The notes under the pieces: generated by a model
Told to the model about the DNA's origin: nothing
Databases searched by the model: none
Seen by the model: the letters and a program-made list of their open reading frames with translations, nothing else
Program-made: the position numbers and the translations under genes
Source: Lactococcus carnosus
GTDB lineage: Bacteria > Bacillota > Bacilli > Lactobacillales > Streptococcaceae
Direction: 5' to 3'
NCBI RefSeq assembly: GCF_006770265.1
Contig: NZ_CP017194.1
Coordinates: 1,550,001-1,614,000, forward strand
Length of the DNA stretch: 64,000 bases
Shown: piece by piece, positions 8,883-16,041 of the stretch
Layout of the letters: every line of letters begins with the position of its first letter
How positions within the stretch are numbered: the first letter of the stretch is position 1

Positions 8883-8904
8883 CAATTTGTATTTTTGCAA
8901 ATTG
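8883..8904. repeat. Inverted repeat upstream of mntH
   Basis: CAATTTG (8883-8889) and CAAATTG (8898-8904) form a perfect 7-bp inverted repeat with an 8-nt spacer, about 40 nt before the mntH start. It could be an RNA hairpin or an operator; it does not match the MntR-type boxes seen before mntR. Confidence 0.5.
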
Positions 8905-8954
8905 AATTTACCTAATCTAATCCTATAGGTTCTCTGATCATATGAGATATAGAC

Positions 8955-8966
8955 CAGGTATACCTG
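8955..8966. repeat. 12-bp palindrome after mntR
   Basis: CAGGTATACCTG is a perfect 12-bp palindrome 11 nt beyond the mntR stop. Function unknown. Confidence 0.45.
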
Positions 8967-8976
8967 CTTAGGACAA

Positions 8977-9636
8977 CTAATTACTATAGTAGGCTAATTG
9001 CCAACTGTTTTTTTGAAAACTCGGGATGACAAACCGCATCCCATCATCTGTCTTGACGATAACTGATGCATCAGCTAAATATGAGATAACCGTAATAAAT
9101 TTAGGTTGTTCGAGCGCGAGTTGACTTAGGAATGCGACAACTTCTTCAGAAATAGCGACGACTTCATAGCGATGTTCAAGCTTGGCTTGACTTAAGTCAA
9201 GTGTGATTAAATCGCCTTTCCAGAAGCGTTCTGATGGAATTTCTGACCCATGAGGATCAGTCTTTGGAAAATTCATGAGGGTATATAAACGCTCAACGAG
9301 TCTTTTAGATGAGGCATGTTCTAAATTTTCGGCTTCTTCATGTACCTCGTCTATCTGATAACCAGCTTGCTCAACCAAAAAAGTTTCCCAAACCCGGTGA
9401 GATTTAAGAATAAATCTTGCTTCTTGATAGCCTTCAGGTTTTAAAGACACACCATAATATTTTTTGTGCTCTACTAACTCTTTTTTAGCCAAACGCTTAA
9501 TCATTTCTGTCGCACTTGGTGCTGCAACCTTGAGGTAGTTTGCAATATCAGTGATACCAACTAGGCCTTTTGTCTTATCCTGTAACTGATAAATTGCTTT
9601 TAAATAATCTTGTTCTGTTTTTGAGAATTCGTCCAT
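8977..9636 (-). CDS. mntR: DtxR/MntR-family manganese-dependent transcriptional repressor
   Basis: Metalloregulator of 219 residues. The N-terminal winged helix-turn-helix (residues 5-65, GITDIANYLKVAAPSATEMIKRL) is followed by the metal-binding dimerisation domain (HRVWETFLVEQAGY, EVHEEAENLEHASS with metal-ligand Glu and His residues). A C-terminal FeoA/SH3-like domain (about 150-219) makes it the long form (MtsR, ScaR, SloR type). It should repress its own gene and probably the mntH-mtsBCA operon when Mn2+ is plentiful. Three matching palindromes lie upstream, one of them over its promoter. Start ATG 9636 gives the usual family N-terminus. Confidence 0.92.
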   Translation of the reverse strand: MDEFSKTEQDYLKAIYQLQDKTKGLVGITDIANYLKVAAPSATEMIKRLAKKELVEHKKYYGVSLKPEGYQEARFILKSHRVWETFLVEQAGYQIDEVHEEAENLEHASSKRLVERLYTLMNFPKTDPHGSEIPSERFWKGDLITLDLSQAKLEHRYEVVAISEEVVAFLSQLALEQPKFITVISYLADASVIVKTDDGMRFVIPSFQKNSWQLAYYSN

Positions 9637-9665
9637 GCTATACTTTCTAATCTTTTATATATCAT

Positions 9666-9694
9666 AGTTTAGCACCTGCTAAACTTTTTGTCAA
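9666..9694 (-). promoter_or_regulatory. mntR promoter overlapped by palindromic operator A
   Basis: On the minus strand, TTGACA (9689-9694), a 17-bp spacer and TAAACT (9666-9671) form the promoter. The palindrome AGTTTAGC, 4 nt, GCTAAACT (9666-9685) covers the spacer and the -10, a layout for autorepression. Confidence 0.75.
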
Positions 9695-9719
9695 GCTAAT
9701 TTGACTTTTATTCCTGAAA

Positions 9720-9739
9720 TATTTAGCTAGTGCTAAACT
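9720..9739. promoter_or_regulatory. MntR-type operator B
   Basis: TTTAGC, 4 nt, GCTAAA (9722-9737) repeats the core of operator A, centred 54 bp upstream of it. Confidence 0.6.
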
Positions 9740-9813
9740 TACAACCTTTTTATTTTAAAGTACTGATATGATATACCTTGTCTGGCTATCCCTGTGTAAA
9801 GTCTAAAAATCAG

Positions 9814-9840
9814 ATTATAGTTTAGGATACCCTAAACTAT
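9814..9840 (-). promoter_or_regulatory. MntR-type operator C next to a second -10 element
   Basis: ATAGTTTAGG (9817-9826), 4 nt, CCTAAACTAT (9831-9840) is a perfect 10-bp inverted repeat. A minus-strand TATAAT (9814-9819) abuts it, suggesting a second regulated promoter pointing at mntR, though no good -35 is present. Confidence 0.6.
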
Positions 9841-9865
9841 TGAAATAGCTATAATAAACAAAAAA

Positions 9866-9883
9866 AGCCGACTTTCGTCAGCT
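9866..9883 (-). terminator. Terminator of the bus operon
   Basis: On the minus strand AGCTGAC and GTCGGCT pair around a GAAA tetraloop and are followed by seven T. Confidence 0.88.
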
Positions 9884-9895
9884 TATAGTGCTTTA

Positions 9896-11611
9896 TTAAT
9901 TTTTGAACCAGCTATCAACTGTTTTTTGATTGGCCTTGATCCACTTATCAGCTGCATCAGTTGGCTTCATACCAGCTTGGATATCTAGCATAACACCTTC
10001 CATATCATCTGATGTCCACTTAAATTTCTCTAAAATCTTATAGGTGTCAGGATCATCTGACTTCAAGTTTTTACAAGCAATCGTTTTAATCGCTTCTTTT
10101 TCTCCCATCGCCTTTTGGGGATCTTCTAAGTACTTAAGTTTATACTTACTAAACATCCAGTGTGGTGACCAACCAGTCAGCACAATATCTTCTTTGTTTC
10201 TATAGGCTTTATCAAGGGCAGATACCATGGCACCACTAGAGGATACTTGCAGGTTCCAGTCTTTCAGATTTGGATAGACTTTCATCATATCAGCTGTCGT
10301 CGCCATAATACCTGCACCAGGTTCGATCCCTGTTATGGTTTTATTGGCTTGATCTGTCAAATCAGAGATAGATTTAACTGACATATAATCTGGTACCACG
10401 AGACCCGTTTTAACACCAGTCAAGTTGGTGCCTACTACAGTCAGCTTATCTTGATATTTTTTTAACAGCGCCCCATGTGTATTGGGTAACCAGGCTGATA
10501 AAGAGGCATCTACCTGTTTATTTGCCACTGATTGCCACAGTACAGCATTATCTAATGGTGTCAAGGTGACATTATAGCCGTGTGCTTTTAAGGCTTGACC
10601 TAGGACAGTTGTACTCGCGACTTCTGAGTCCCATTGTACATAGCCTAAACTAATTTTTTTGTTACTTTCACTAGCCTGTGAAAATGAGTTAACGATACCG
10701 CCACCAATCATGACAAGTAAACTAATGAGGACTAACCAACGTCTGGTTTTATTACCTGCTGATTTTTGACCAGGTTTCGTGTTGAGCTTTTGGGCAAAAC
10801 GGTCAATGATAATGGCTAAAATAACGAGCGCAATACCATTTACGAAGCCTGCACCAACATCCGCATGTTGCACAGCAGATAAGACACCTCGACCAAGTCC
10901 TGGTGCACCGATCATACTTGCTGTGACAACCATAGATAGTGCTAACATGATTGTTTGATTAGCACCTGCCAAAATGGTATTTTTGGCACTAGGTAACTCA
11001 AGTTTAATTAATTTTTGCCATGTTGTAGACCCAAATGAGTCTGCTGCCTCTACTAAAGAAGTAGACACTTGGCGAATGCCAAGATTTGTCATCCTAACAA
11101 CTGGTGGTAAGGCAAATATGATAGAGGCAAATACCCCTGGTACAACACCGATACCGAAAAAGGCGACTGCTGGAATCAAATAAACAAATCCGGGCATTGT
11201 TTGCATAAAGTCTAATATCGGTTGTACAATCGCTTGTGTCCGATCAGACTTAGCCATCAAGATACCAAGTGGTACCCCAATGATGAGTGAAATTAAGGCT
11301 GACATAATAACAAGCGTCATCGTGCTCATCAAATCTTCCCATAGACCTTGGTTAGCAATTAATAATAAGCCAAGTAAGGTAAAAATAGGAAAGCCCCATT
11401 TTTTAGGTGACGTTGCGACAGCAATGACAAATAAGCCGGCAATTACGAGAAACATCGGGATGGCAACGAGACCATTGGTCATCGCGTCCATCAAGGCATT
11501 CCCACCTTGTTGAATCAAATTAAAGAACCCTGCAAAGTGTTCCGTCAGCCAATCAACACAATTAGATGCCCAATTACTAATCGGTAATTGGCTTGTGAGT
11601 AGGTTAAACAT
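9896..11611 (-). CDS. busAB: Glycine betaine ABC transporter, fused permease and substrate-binding protein
   Basis: OpuABC-type fusion of 571 residues. The first ~290 residues are a permease with a long N-terminal amphipathic segment, several membrane helices and the binding-protein-dependent transport region (FALPPVVRMTNLGIRQV, EAADSFGSTTWQKLIKLELPSA split over neighbouring sections). The rest is an OpuAC-like betaine-binding domain (LGYVQWDSEVASTTV, with Trp residues of the cation box). The frame extends 7 codons further, but ATG 11611 is 1 bp after the busAA stop and follows GGAGG at 9 nt. It imports glycine betaine under osmotic stress with BusAA. Confidence 0.95.
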   Translation of the reverse strand: MFNLLTSQLPISNWASNCVDWLTEHFAGFFNLIQQGGNALMDAMTNGLVAIPMFLVIAGLFVIAVATSPKKWGFPIFTLLGLLLIANQGLWEDLMSTMTLVIMSALISLIIGVPLGILMAKSDRTQAIVQPILDFMQTMPGFVYLIPAVAFFGIGVVPGVFASIIFALPPVVRMTNLGIRQVSTSLVEAADSFGSTTWQKLIKLELPSAKNTILAGANQTIMLALSMVVTASMIGAPGLGRGVLSAVQHADVGAGFVNGIALVILAIIIDRFAQKLNTKPGQKSAGNKTRRWLVLISLLVMIGGGIVNSFSQASESNKKISLGYVQWDSEVASTTVLGQALKAHGYNVTLTPLDNAVLWQSVANKQVDASLSAWLPNTHGALLKKYQDKLTVVGTNLTGVKTGLVVPDYMSVKSISDLTDQANKTITGIEPGAGIMATTADMMKVYPNLKDWNLQVSSSGAMVSALDKAYRNKEDIVLTGWSPHWMFSKYKLKYLEDPQKAMGEKEAIKTIACKNLKSDDPDTYKILEKFKWTSDDMEGVMLDIQAGMKPTDAADKWIKANQKTVDSWFKN

Positions 11612-11612
11612 G

Positions 11613-12869
11613 TTATACTTCCTCCGTTTCAACTGCTATGATATCAGCTGTCTCAGCTATCTTGTCTGTTTTATCTATTTCAGGCACTTCATCAGTGTCA
11701 TCAACATCTGCTAATGCTTCAAGCACGAGACCTCTGATGACAACACCACGTAGCCGACCATCATCAACAACGGCAACTGGTGTTGTCGCATCATAAATGA
11801 TTGGTAAAATGTCTGAAATCAGTGTGTCTGACGTAATTTGAGGCATCTCAGCGATGACATCTGATAACGGTAATTTTTCTTTACGCGCACGAACTGCTGC
11901 ATCTGCTGAAAGATAACCCTGGAATTGTCGATTTCTATCAATGGCAACCAATCCGGATACTTCTTCTTCTTGCATCCGACGCAGGGCCACTGTTGGGCCA
12001 TCAACGACGATATTTGTTGTGAATGCCGGAATCATAATGTTTTCAGCCACCAGTACCTTAGCTCGGTCCACACCTTCAGTAAAGGTTCTAACATAGTCAT
12101 TTTCAGGATTAGTCAAGATTTCCTCACCAGTTCCGACTTGGACTAATTTACCATCTTTCATGATCGCGATACGATCACCAATTCTAAGGGCTTCATCCAA
12201 ATCATGGGTGATAAAAATAATCGTCTTTTGAACAGTTGCTTGCAAATCTAAGAGCTCATCTTGCATCTCTCTTCGCACCATGGGGTCAAGGGCTGAAAAG
12301 GCCTCATCCATGAGTAAGATATCAGGATCATTTGTCAATGCTCTTGCTAAACCAACACGCTGTTGCATCCCACCAGATAGTTGATCTGGATACTGATCTT
12401 TAAAGGCAAGTAATTTAGCATTATCAAGCGCCTTTTCAGCACGTTTACGACGTTCGTCTTTTGGTACATCCTGAACTTCTAAGCCATACTCAGTATTCTC
12501 CAAAATCGTCCGATGTGGAAACAAGGCAAAGTTTTGGAAGACCATCGACATCTTACGACGTCTGATATCTAGTAATTCTTTTTTGTTCAATTTTGTGATA
12601 TCTTGTCCGTCAATAATCAACTGTCCTGCAGTCGGCTCAGACAAGCGGTTCAGCAATCTGATTAAGGTAGACTTACCAGAACCAGATAGCCCCATGATAA
12701 CAAATATCTCACCATCATTGATTTCAAGATTAATATCGTAGACCCCTACAGTGCTACCTGTTTTCTTCAATATCTCATCTTTGTTCATGTTTTGTTTCAC
12801 TAACTCTAATGCTGCTTTACGTTTCTTCCCAAATATTTTAGTTAGCTGTTTTATTTCAACCTTTGGCAT
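11613..12869 (-). CDS. busAA: Glycine betaine ABC transporter ATP-binding protein with CBS domains
   Basis: OpuAA-type ATPase of 418 residues. Walker [10 protein letters not shown] is near residue 58, the signature is [16 protein letters not shown], and Walker B is [13 protein letters not shown]. Two C-terminal CBS domains (about 270-395) follow, the sensor module of OpuA, which responds to ionic strength and, in lactococci, binds c-di-AMP. The tail is acidic ([14 protein letters not shown]). Start ATG 12869 follows AGGAGG. Divergent busR and paired operator repeats lie upstream. Confidence 0.95.
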   Translation of the reverse strand: MPKVEIKQLTKIFGKKRKAALELVKQNMNKDEILKKTGSTVGVYDINLEINDGEIFVIMGLSGSGKSTLIRLLNRLSEPTAGQLIIDGQDITKLNKKELLDIRRRKMSMVFQNFALFPHRTILENTEYGLEVQDVPKDERRKRAEKALDNAKLLAFKDQYPDQLSGGMQQRVGLARALTNDPDILLMDEAFSALDPMVRREMQDELLDLQATVQKTIIFITHDLDEALRIGDRIAIMKDGKLVQVGTGEEILTNPENDYVRTFTEGVDRAKVLVAENIMIPAFTTNIVVDGPTVALRRMQEEEVSGLVAIDRNRQFQGYLSADAAVRARKEKLPLSDVIAEMPQITSDTLISDILPIIYDATTPVAVVDDGRLRGVVIRGLVLEALADVDDTDEVPEIDKTDKIAETADIIAVETEEV

Positions 12870-12913
12870 AATTTCCTCCTTTTTGTACCTTTATTATGAT
12901 AAAATGATTACAC

Positions 12914-12947
12914 AAGTGACAACCCTATATAAAAGTTAGGGTGTCAT
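12914..12947. promoter_or_regulatory. BusR-type operator 1 (imperfect)
   Basis: GTGACA (12916-12921) and TGTCAT (12942-12947) face each other across 20 nt, matching the long-spaced GTGAC repeat layout bound by BusR, but the right arm has one mismatch. Confidence 0.65.
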
Positions 12948-12948
12948 C

Positions 12949-12985
12949 AAGTGACAATTTAGATTTTACACACAAATTGTCACTT
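12949..12985. promoter_or_regulatory. BusR-type operator 2 (perfect)
   Basis: AAGTGACAATTT (12949-12960) and AAATTGTCACTT (12974-12985) are exact inverted repeats with a 13-nt spacer. The GTGACA/TGTCAC cores are 21 nt apart, fitting the known bipartite BusR motif with a fixed wide spacing. Confidence 0.85.
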
Positions 12986-13194
12986 TGTCAACCCATAAGC
13001 TCACATTTTAAACTTAACTAACGCTAACCGATTATTTATCAACGTTATGTTTATCATCATAACTAGTGTCTATATCCAAATAAAGTGAATTAGTTTATAA
13101 TGATATAAGCAAAGAAATGATATGACGAATTCCTTAAAAAAAATAAAGGATTAGTCGCTTCGTTCAGCTACATTTTCTAGAAAGACCGCATCAT

Positions 13195-13818
13195 ATGAAA
13201 GCTATAAGAGAACCCCGTTACCGCCAAATTGCCTATGCCATTGCTGAAAAAATTGTGGAGAGTGACTATCCGATAGGGAGTAAACTTCATGCCAGATCGA
13301 CACTTTCTGCTCAGTTTGGTGTCTCATCGGAAACTGCACGTAAGGCCATTAGTATTCTAAGCGACTTAGCTATCGTCAAAGTCGTTCATGGATCTGGTGT
13401 CGAAATTTTATCGCAAGAAAAAGCAAAAAATTTCTTAAATCAAGCGCAAGAGACAACAAATATCCAGGCACTCCACGCCCAGATTGATAATATTCTAACC
13501 ATACAGAAAACATCGATTGATAATCTATCTGAGTCGCTCACGACCTTATTTGAACAGACCGCACGTGTCCAAAAGAAAAGCCCATTTGCACCGTTCGAGT
13601 TGCTGCTTGCTGATGACTCTGAGCATCTATTTAAATCTATCGGCCAGTTAAATCTGTGGCAGACAACCGGTGCTACGATTGTTGCCATCCTCCATCATGA
13701 TGAACTCGTCATGTCTCCCGGTCCCTATGCTATTTTAGAAAAAGGGGATACAATCTACTTCGTCGGAAATGAAACCATCTTTCATACCGTCAAAACTTTC
13801 TTCTACGGGCATGTCTAG
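13195..13818 (+). CDS. busR: BusR, c-di-AMP-responsive repressor of betaine uptake
   Basis: A 207-residue regulator. A GntR-type winged helix-turn-helix (residues 5-75; YRQIAYAIAEKIV, LSAQFGVSSETARKAISIL) is joined by a coiled-coil linker (about 85-125) to a C-terminal RCK_C/TrkA-C domain (about 125-207) with GATIVAILHHDELVMSPGPYAILEKGDTIYFVG. This arrangement is specific to BusR, which binds c-di-AMP through RCK_C and represses busA. It is divergent from busAA, with matching operators between them. The ATG at 13195 has only a weak ribosome binding site (AGAAAG). Confidence 0.93.
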   Translation: MKAIREPRYRQIAYAIAEKIVESDYPIGSKLHARSTLSAQFGVSSETARKAISILSDLAIVKVVHGSGVEILSQEKAKNFLNQAQETTNIQALHAQIDNILTIQKTSIDNLSESLTTLFEQTARVQKKSPFAPFELLLADDSEHLFKSIGQLNLWQTTGATIVAILHHDELVMSPGPYAILEKGDTIYFVGNETIFHTVKTFFYGHV

Positions 13819-13852
13819 TCCTTAACAACACCTTATTGACAGTTAACCCTAT

Positions 13853-13893
13853 AAAAAAGCTACTCACATCAAGACTGATGTAAGTAGCTTTTT
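13853..13893. terminator. Bidirectional terminator between busR and the nitroreductase gene
   Basis: AAAAAAGCTACT...AGTAGCTTTTTT with an inner ACATCA/TGATGT stem; A and T runs on both sides allow use by both converging genes. Confidence 0.9.
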
Positions 13894-13931
13894 TGTTCTT
13901 ATTTCTGAATATGTGAATGCTTTAAACTTTT

Positions 13932-14540
13932 TTATAAGCCAAACACTTTGAAACGATCTTCATCAGCCATAAATGCTTTAGGTGATACATCTGCCTCAGG
14001 TGACCCTACGACTAATTGGCCACGCAAATCCCAAGATTCAGGGATATCATAGGTTTTAGCGACTGTTTCATTAATTACTGGATTGTAATGCTGTAAATTA
14101 GCACCCAAGCCGAGTTCACTCAAGGCAGTCCAAGCATTAACTGATGCGATACCAGTCGATTGTTCAGACCAAACTGGGAAATTATCAGCATAAAGTGGAA
14201 ATTGCTCTTGTAAATTTTTAACAACAGCTGTATCTTCAAAGAAGAGTGCTGTTAGGTCTGCTGCTGCAAATCCATCGAGTTTTTCTTTTGTGCCTGACCA
14301 GACTGATTCTGGCACACCTTGACGGTCCATTTCAGCTTTTAAATCTTTAGCAACGATAGTAAGCCATAAGTTATCATGTGCTTCACCTGCTAAAATCAAG
14401 ACACGTGATGTCTGACTGTTAAATGCTGATGGGGATTGTCTAACTGCCTCTTTAATTGTTGCTGTTGCTTTTTCAAGATCAACGGCTTTACCTAGTGCAT
14501 AGATTGAACGACGATTTGCTAATGAAGTTAAGAATGACAT
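13932..14540 (-). CDS. cinD: Nitroreductase family protein, copper-induced CinD type
   Basis: A 202-residue FMN-dependent nitroreductase of the short Frm2/CinD group: NRRSIYALGKAV at residues 9-20 (FMN phosphate-binding Arg), SPSAFNSQTSRVLIL (about 36-50), and the C-terminal LGLGANLQHYNP. The L. lactis homologue CinD (YtjD) reduces nitro compounds and quinones and is induced by copper through CopR. Two cop boxes frame the promoter here, which supports the same role. Start ATG 14540 is preceded by AGGAG. It is a single-gene unit. Confidence 0.88.
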   Translation of the reverse strand: MSFLTSLANRRSIYALGKAVDLEKATATIKEAVRQSPSAFNSQTSRVLILAGEAHDNLWLTIVAKDLKAEMDRQGVPESVWSGTKEKLDGFAAADLTALFFEDTAVVKNLQEQFPLYADNFPVWSEQSTGIASVNAWTALSELGLGANLQHYNPVINETVAKTYDIPESWDLRGQLVVGSPEADVSPKAFMADEDRFKVFGL

Positions 14541-14572
14541 AATTTTCTCCTATTTAATTGCTATATGATTTT

Positions 14573-14590
14573 TTAGAAGACGTCTTCTAA
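14573..14590. repeat. 18-bp perfect palindrome in the cinD leader
   Basis: TTAGAAGACGTCTTCTAA is a perfect palindrome about 33 nt upstream of the cinD start. No T run follows, so it is not a terminator. It may be an operator or an RNA hairpin. Confidence 0.5.
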
Positions 14591-14644
14591 GTCGATTCGA
14601 TGCTATCGTTAGCGTCAAATCCCTTAATACCCTCGTCTCACGTT

Positions 14645-14681
14645 TACAATTGTAATTTTACTACTTTTGTTTACGTTTGTA
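14645..14681 (-). promoter_or_regulatory. cinD promoter with two cop boxes
   Basis: TACAATTGTA (14645-14654) matches the CopR/CopY box TACAnnTGTA exactly. TACGTTTGTA (14672-14681) matches with one mismatch inside the palindrome GTTTAC/GTAAAC. On the minus strand TTTACA, 17 bp, TAAAAT form a promoter whose -35 and -10 lie in or beside the two boxes. Confidence 0.8.
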
Positions 14682-14768
14682 AACTATTATGCTCATTTAT
14701 TTTAAACAGTATTAAAAATACTAAGGTCATATCAAAGTAATGTCTTAAAATGCATATAATGAATTTGT

Positions 14769-14796
14769 TTGACAATTACCCTTTAAATGATAAAAT
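14769..14796 (+). promoter_or_regulatory. Promoter of the lipase-effector island
   Basis: TTGACA (14769-14774), 16-bp spacer, TAAAAT (14791-14796), 36 bp before the first gene of the island. Confidence 0.75.
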
Positions 14797-14831
14797 AAAC
14801 TTAGGTATTATATACTACAACTATAGGAATC

Positions 14832-15392
14832 ATGGTGAGTATCGTGAAATCAAGAACAAAAAAAGTAATGGGTGTTTTACTGCTACTCCTATTGATCGAA
14901 ATCGGCATCGGAGGAAAAAAATACATGGACAAACAAAAAACAGAAAAAGAATACCAGCAAGGCATTGAGCTTATCCAAAACTACGTAACAGATTATCTGG
15001 TAAAAAATTACCAAGGAATCAAAAAGATTGAGTGGCAGGGCATTGGTGTGGAGTATAGAAATTCCCCAATATTAGGGTCCTCCTTATTTGGAAATTATGT
15101 TGATACAGATGTAAAAATATATGCTTCTGAAAATAATTTTTTCACAATTACTTTTCAATTAACTGATGAAACGGAATATGATGCTGATTCTAAGACATAC
15201 GTAAGATTAGACACACTCACCCCAGAATGGATAGATTCTCTTTTTGAAACCGAACTAAATAATGCCATAAATGGGGGAAATATTGGAGATAAAATGGATA
15301 AATTAGCAGCCGAAACACTCCAAAAGTGTACTGCTGATAGTCCAAATGTCAAGATTATGTATAACCTAAAAGTTCATGAATTAAGATATTAG
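14832..15392 (+). CDS. Membrane-anchored protein of the lipase-effector island, candidate immunity protein (copy 1)
   Basis: A 186-residue protein I do not recognise. Residues 9-27 form one transmembrane helix (VMGVLLLLLLIEIGIGG) after a basic start, so the rest is probably outside the cell. The outer part (KQKTEKEYQQGIELIQNYV...) has a helix and then a beta-rich domain. It ends in VHELRY, as does its tandem copy. It precedes a lipase-like effector gene; in S. aureus the related TslA lipase is neutralised by extracytoplasmic lipoproteins encoded alongside it. Immunity is therefore a context inference. There is no lipobox. The ribosome binding site (TAGGAA) is weak. Confidence 0.65.
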   Translation: MVSIVKSRTKKVMGVLLLLLLIEIGIGGKKYMDKQKTEKEYQQGIELIQNYVTDYLVKNYQGIKKIEWQGIGVEYRNSPILGSSLFGNYVDTDVKIYASENNFFTITFQLTDETEYDADSKTYVRLDTLTPEWIDSLFETELNNAINGGNIGDKMDKLAAETLQKCTADSPNVKIMYNLKVHELRY

Positions 15393-15401
15393 GAGGTACT
15401 T

Positions 15402-15443
15402 GTGCGTAACGAAATTACCACAGAAGGACTAGCGGATCAATAG
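15402..15443 (+). pseudogene. Relic of an effector gene 5' end
   Basis: After AGGAGG a GTG opens a 13-codon frame, VRNEITTEGLADQ. It matches the first residues of the downstream effector (MNNEITTEILANA), including NEITTE at the same positions and the same ribosome binding site context. It is the stump of a lost effector copy left by duplication or recombination. Confidence 0.7.
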
Positions 15444-15448
15444 AAATC

Positions 15449-16032
15449 ATGATGAGTATGGTGAAATCAAGAACAAAAAAAGTAATAAGTGTTTTACTGC
15501 TACTCCTATTGGTTGGCATCGGCATCGGAGGAAAAAGATACATGGACAAACAAAAAACGGAAAAAGAATACCAACAAGGCATTGAGCTTATCCAAAGCTA
15601 TGTAACAGATTATCTAGTCAAAAATTACCAAGGAATCAAAAAAATCGAGTGGCAAGGCATTGGTGTGGAATATAGAAATTCACCCATACTAGGTCCCTCT
15701 TTATTTGGGAATTATGTCGATACAGATGTAAAAATATATGTTTCAGATAAACTTTTTCTCACCATGACATTTAGACTTAATGATGAAACTGAATACAATG
15801 ATGAGCTACAAAAATATGTTAAAAAAATATATTAAATTCTGAAAATACTTCTTCTATGTTAAAAATGGAACTTGATAATACTATCTATGTACGAGATGAG
15901 GTAAATAAAATCATAGGACTAGAAGTAAGCGAAGATCAAAAGAAAGAATTTGAAAAGATTACGAAAAACACTAATGGTAGTAAAAAAGCTAAGATAGTCT
16001 ATAACCTAGAAGTTCATGAATTAAGATATTAG
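15449..16032 (+). pseudogene. Candidate immunity protein copy 2, frameshifted in an A7 tract
   Basis: The first ~110 residues are nearly identical to copy 1, including the membrane helix and VTDYLVKNYQGIKKIEWQ. The frame then stops at 15835, right after GTT followed by A7. Adding one A restores an open frame through to 16032 ending in YNLEVHELRY, like copy 1. The C-terminal part (KMELDNTIYVRDEVNKIIG...) differs from copy 1, so the two may have different specificity. It may be a true loss, a phase-variable tract, a site of transcriptional slippage, or a sequencing error. The short 128-residue product would still have the membrane anchor. Confidence 0.7.
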
Positions 16033-16041
16033 GAGGTCCCT

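Larger units (their letters stand above)
12870..13194. promoter_or_regulatory. Divergent busA-busR control region
   Basis: This 325-bp gap holds the busA promoter, the BusR repeats (listed separately) and an AT-rich stretch before busR with AATTAGTTTATAATGATATAAG-like -10 elements (13089-13110) for busR. No other gene is seen. Confidence 0.6.

Noticed and set aside
8905-8945. MntR box directly before mntH
   Set aside because: Only single half-site-like TTAGG pieces occur, with no palindrome.
10974-11513. Plus-strand open frames opposite busAB
   Set aside because: Shadows of a well-supported gene on the other strand; no ribosome binding sites and unnatural composition.
14832-15392. Assignment of the tandem membrane-anchored proteins to DUF1310
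   Set aside because: Size and N-terminal helix are similar, but the outer-domain motifs I remember for that family are not seen.
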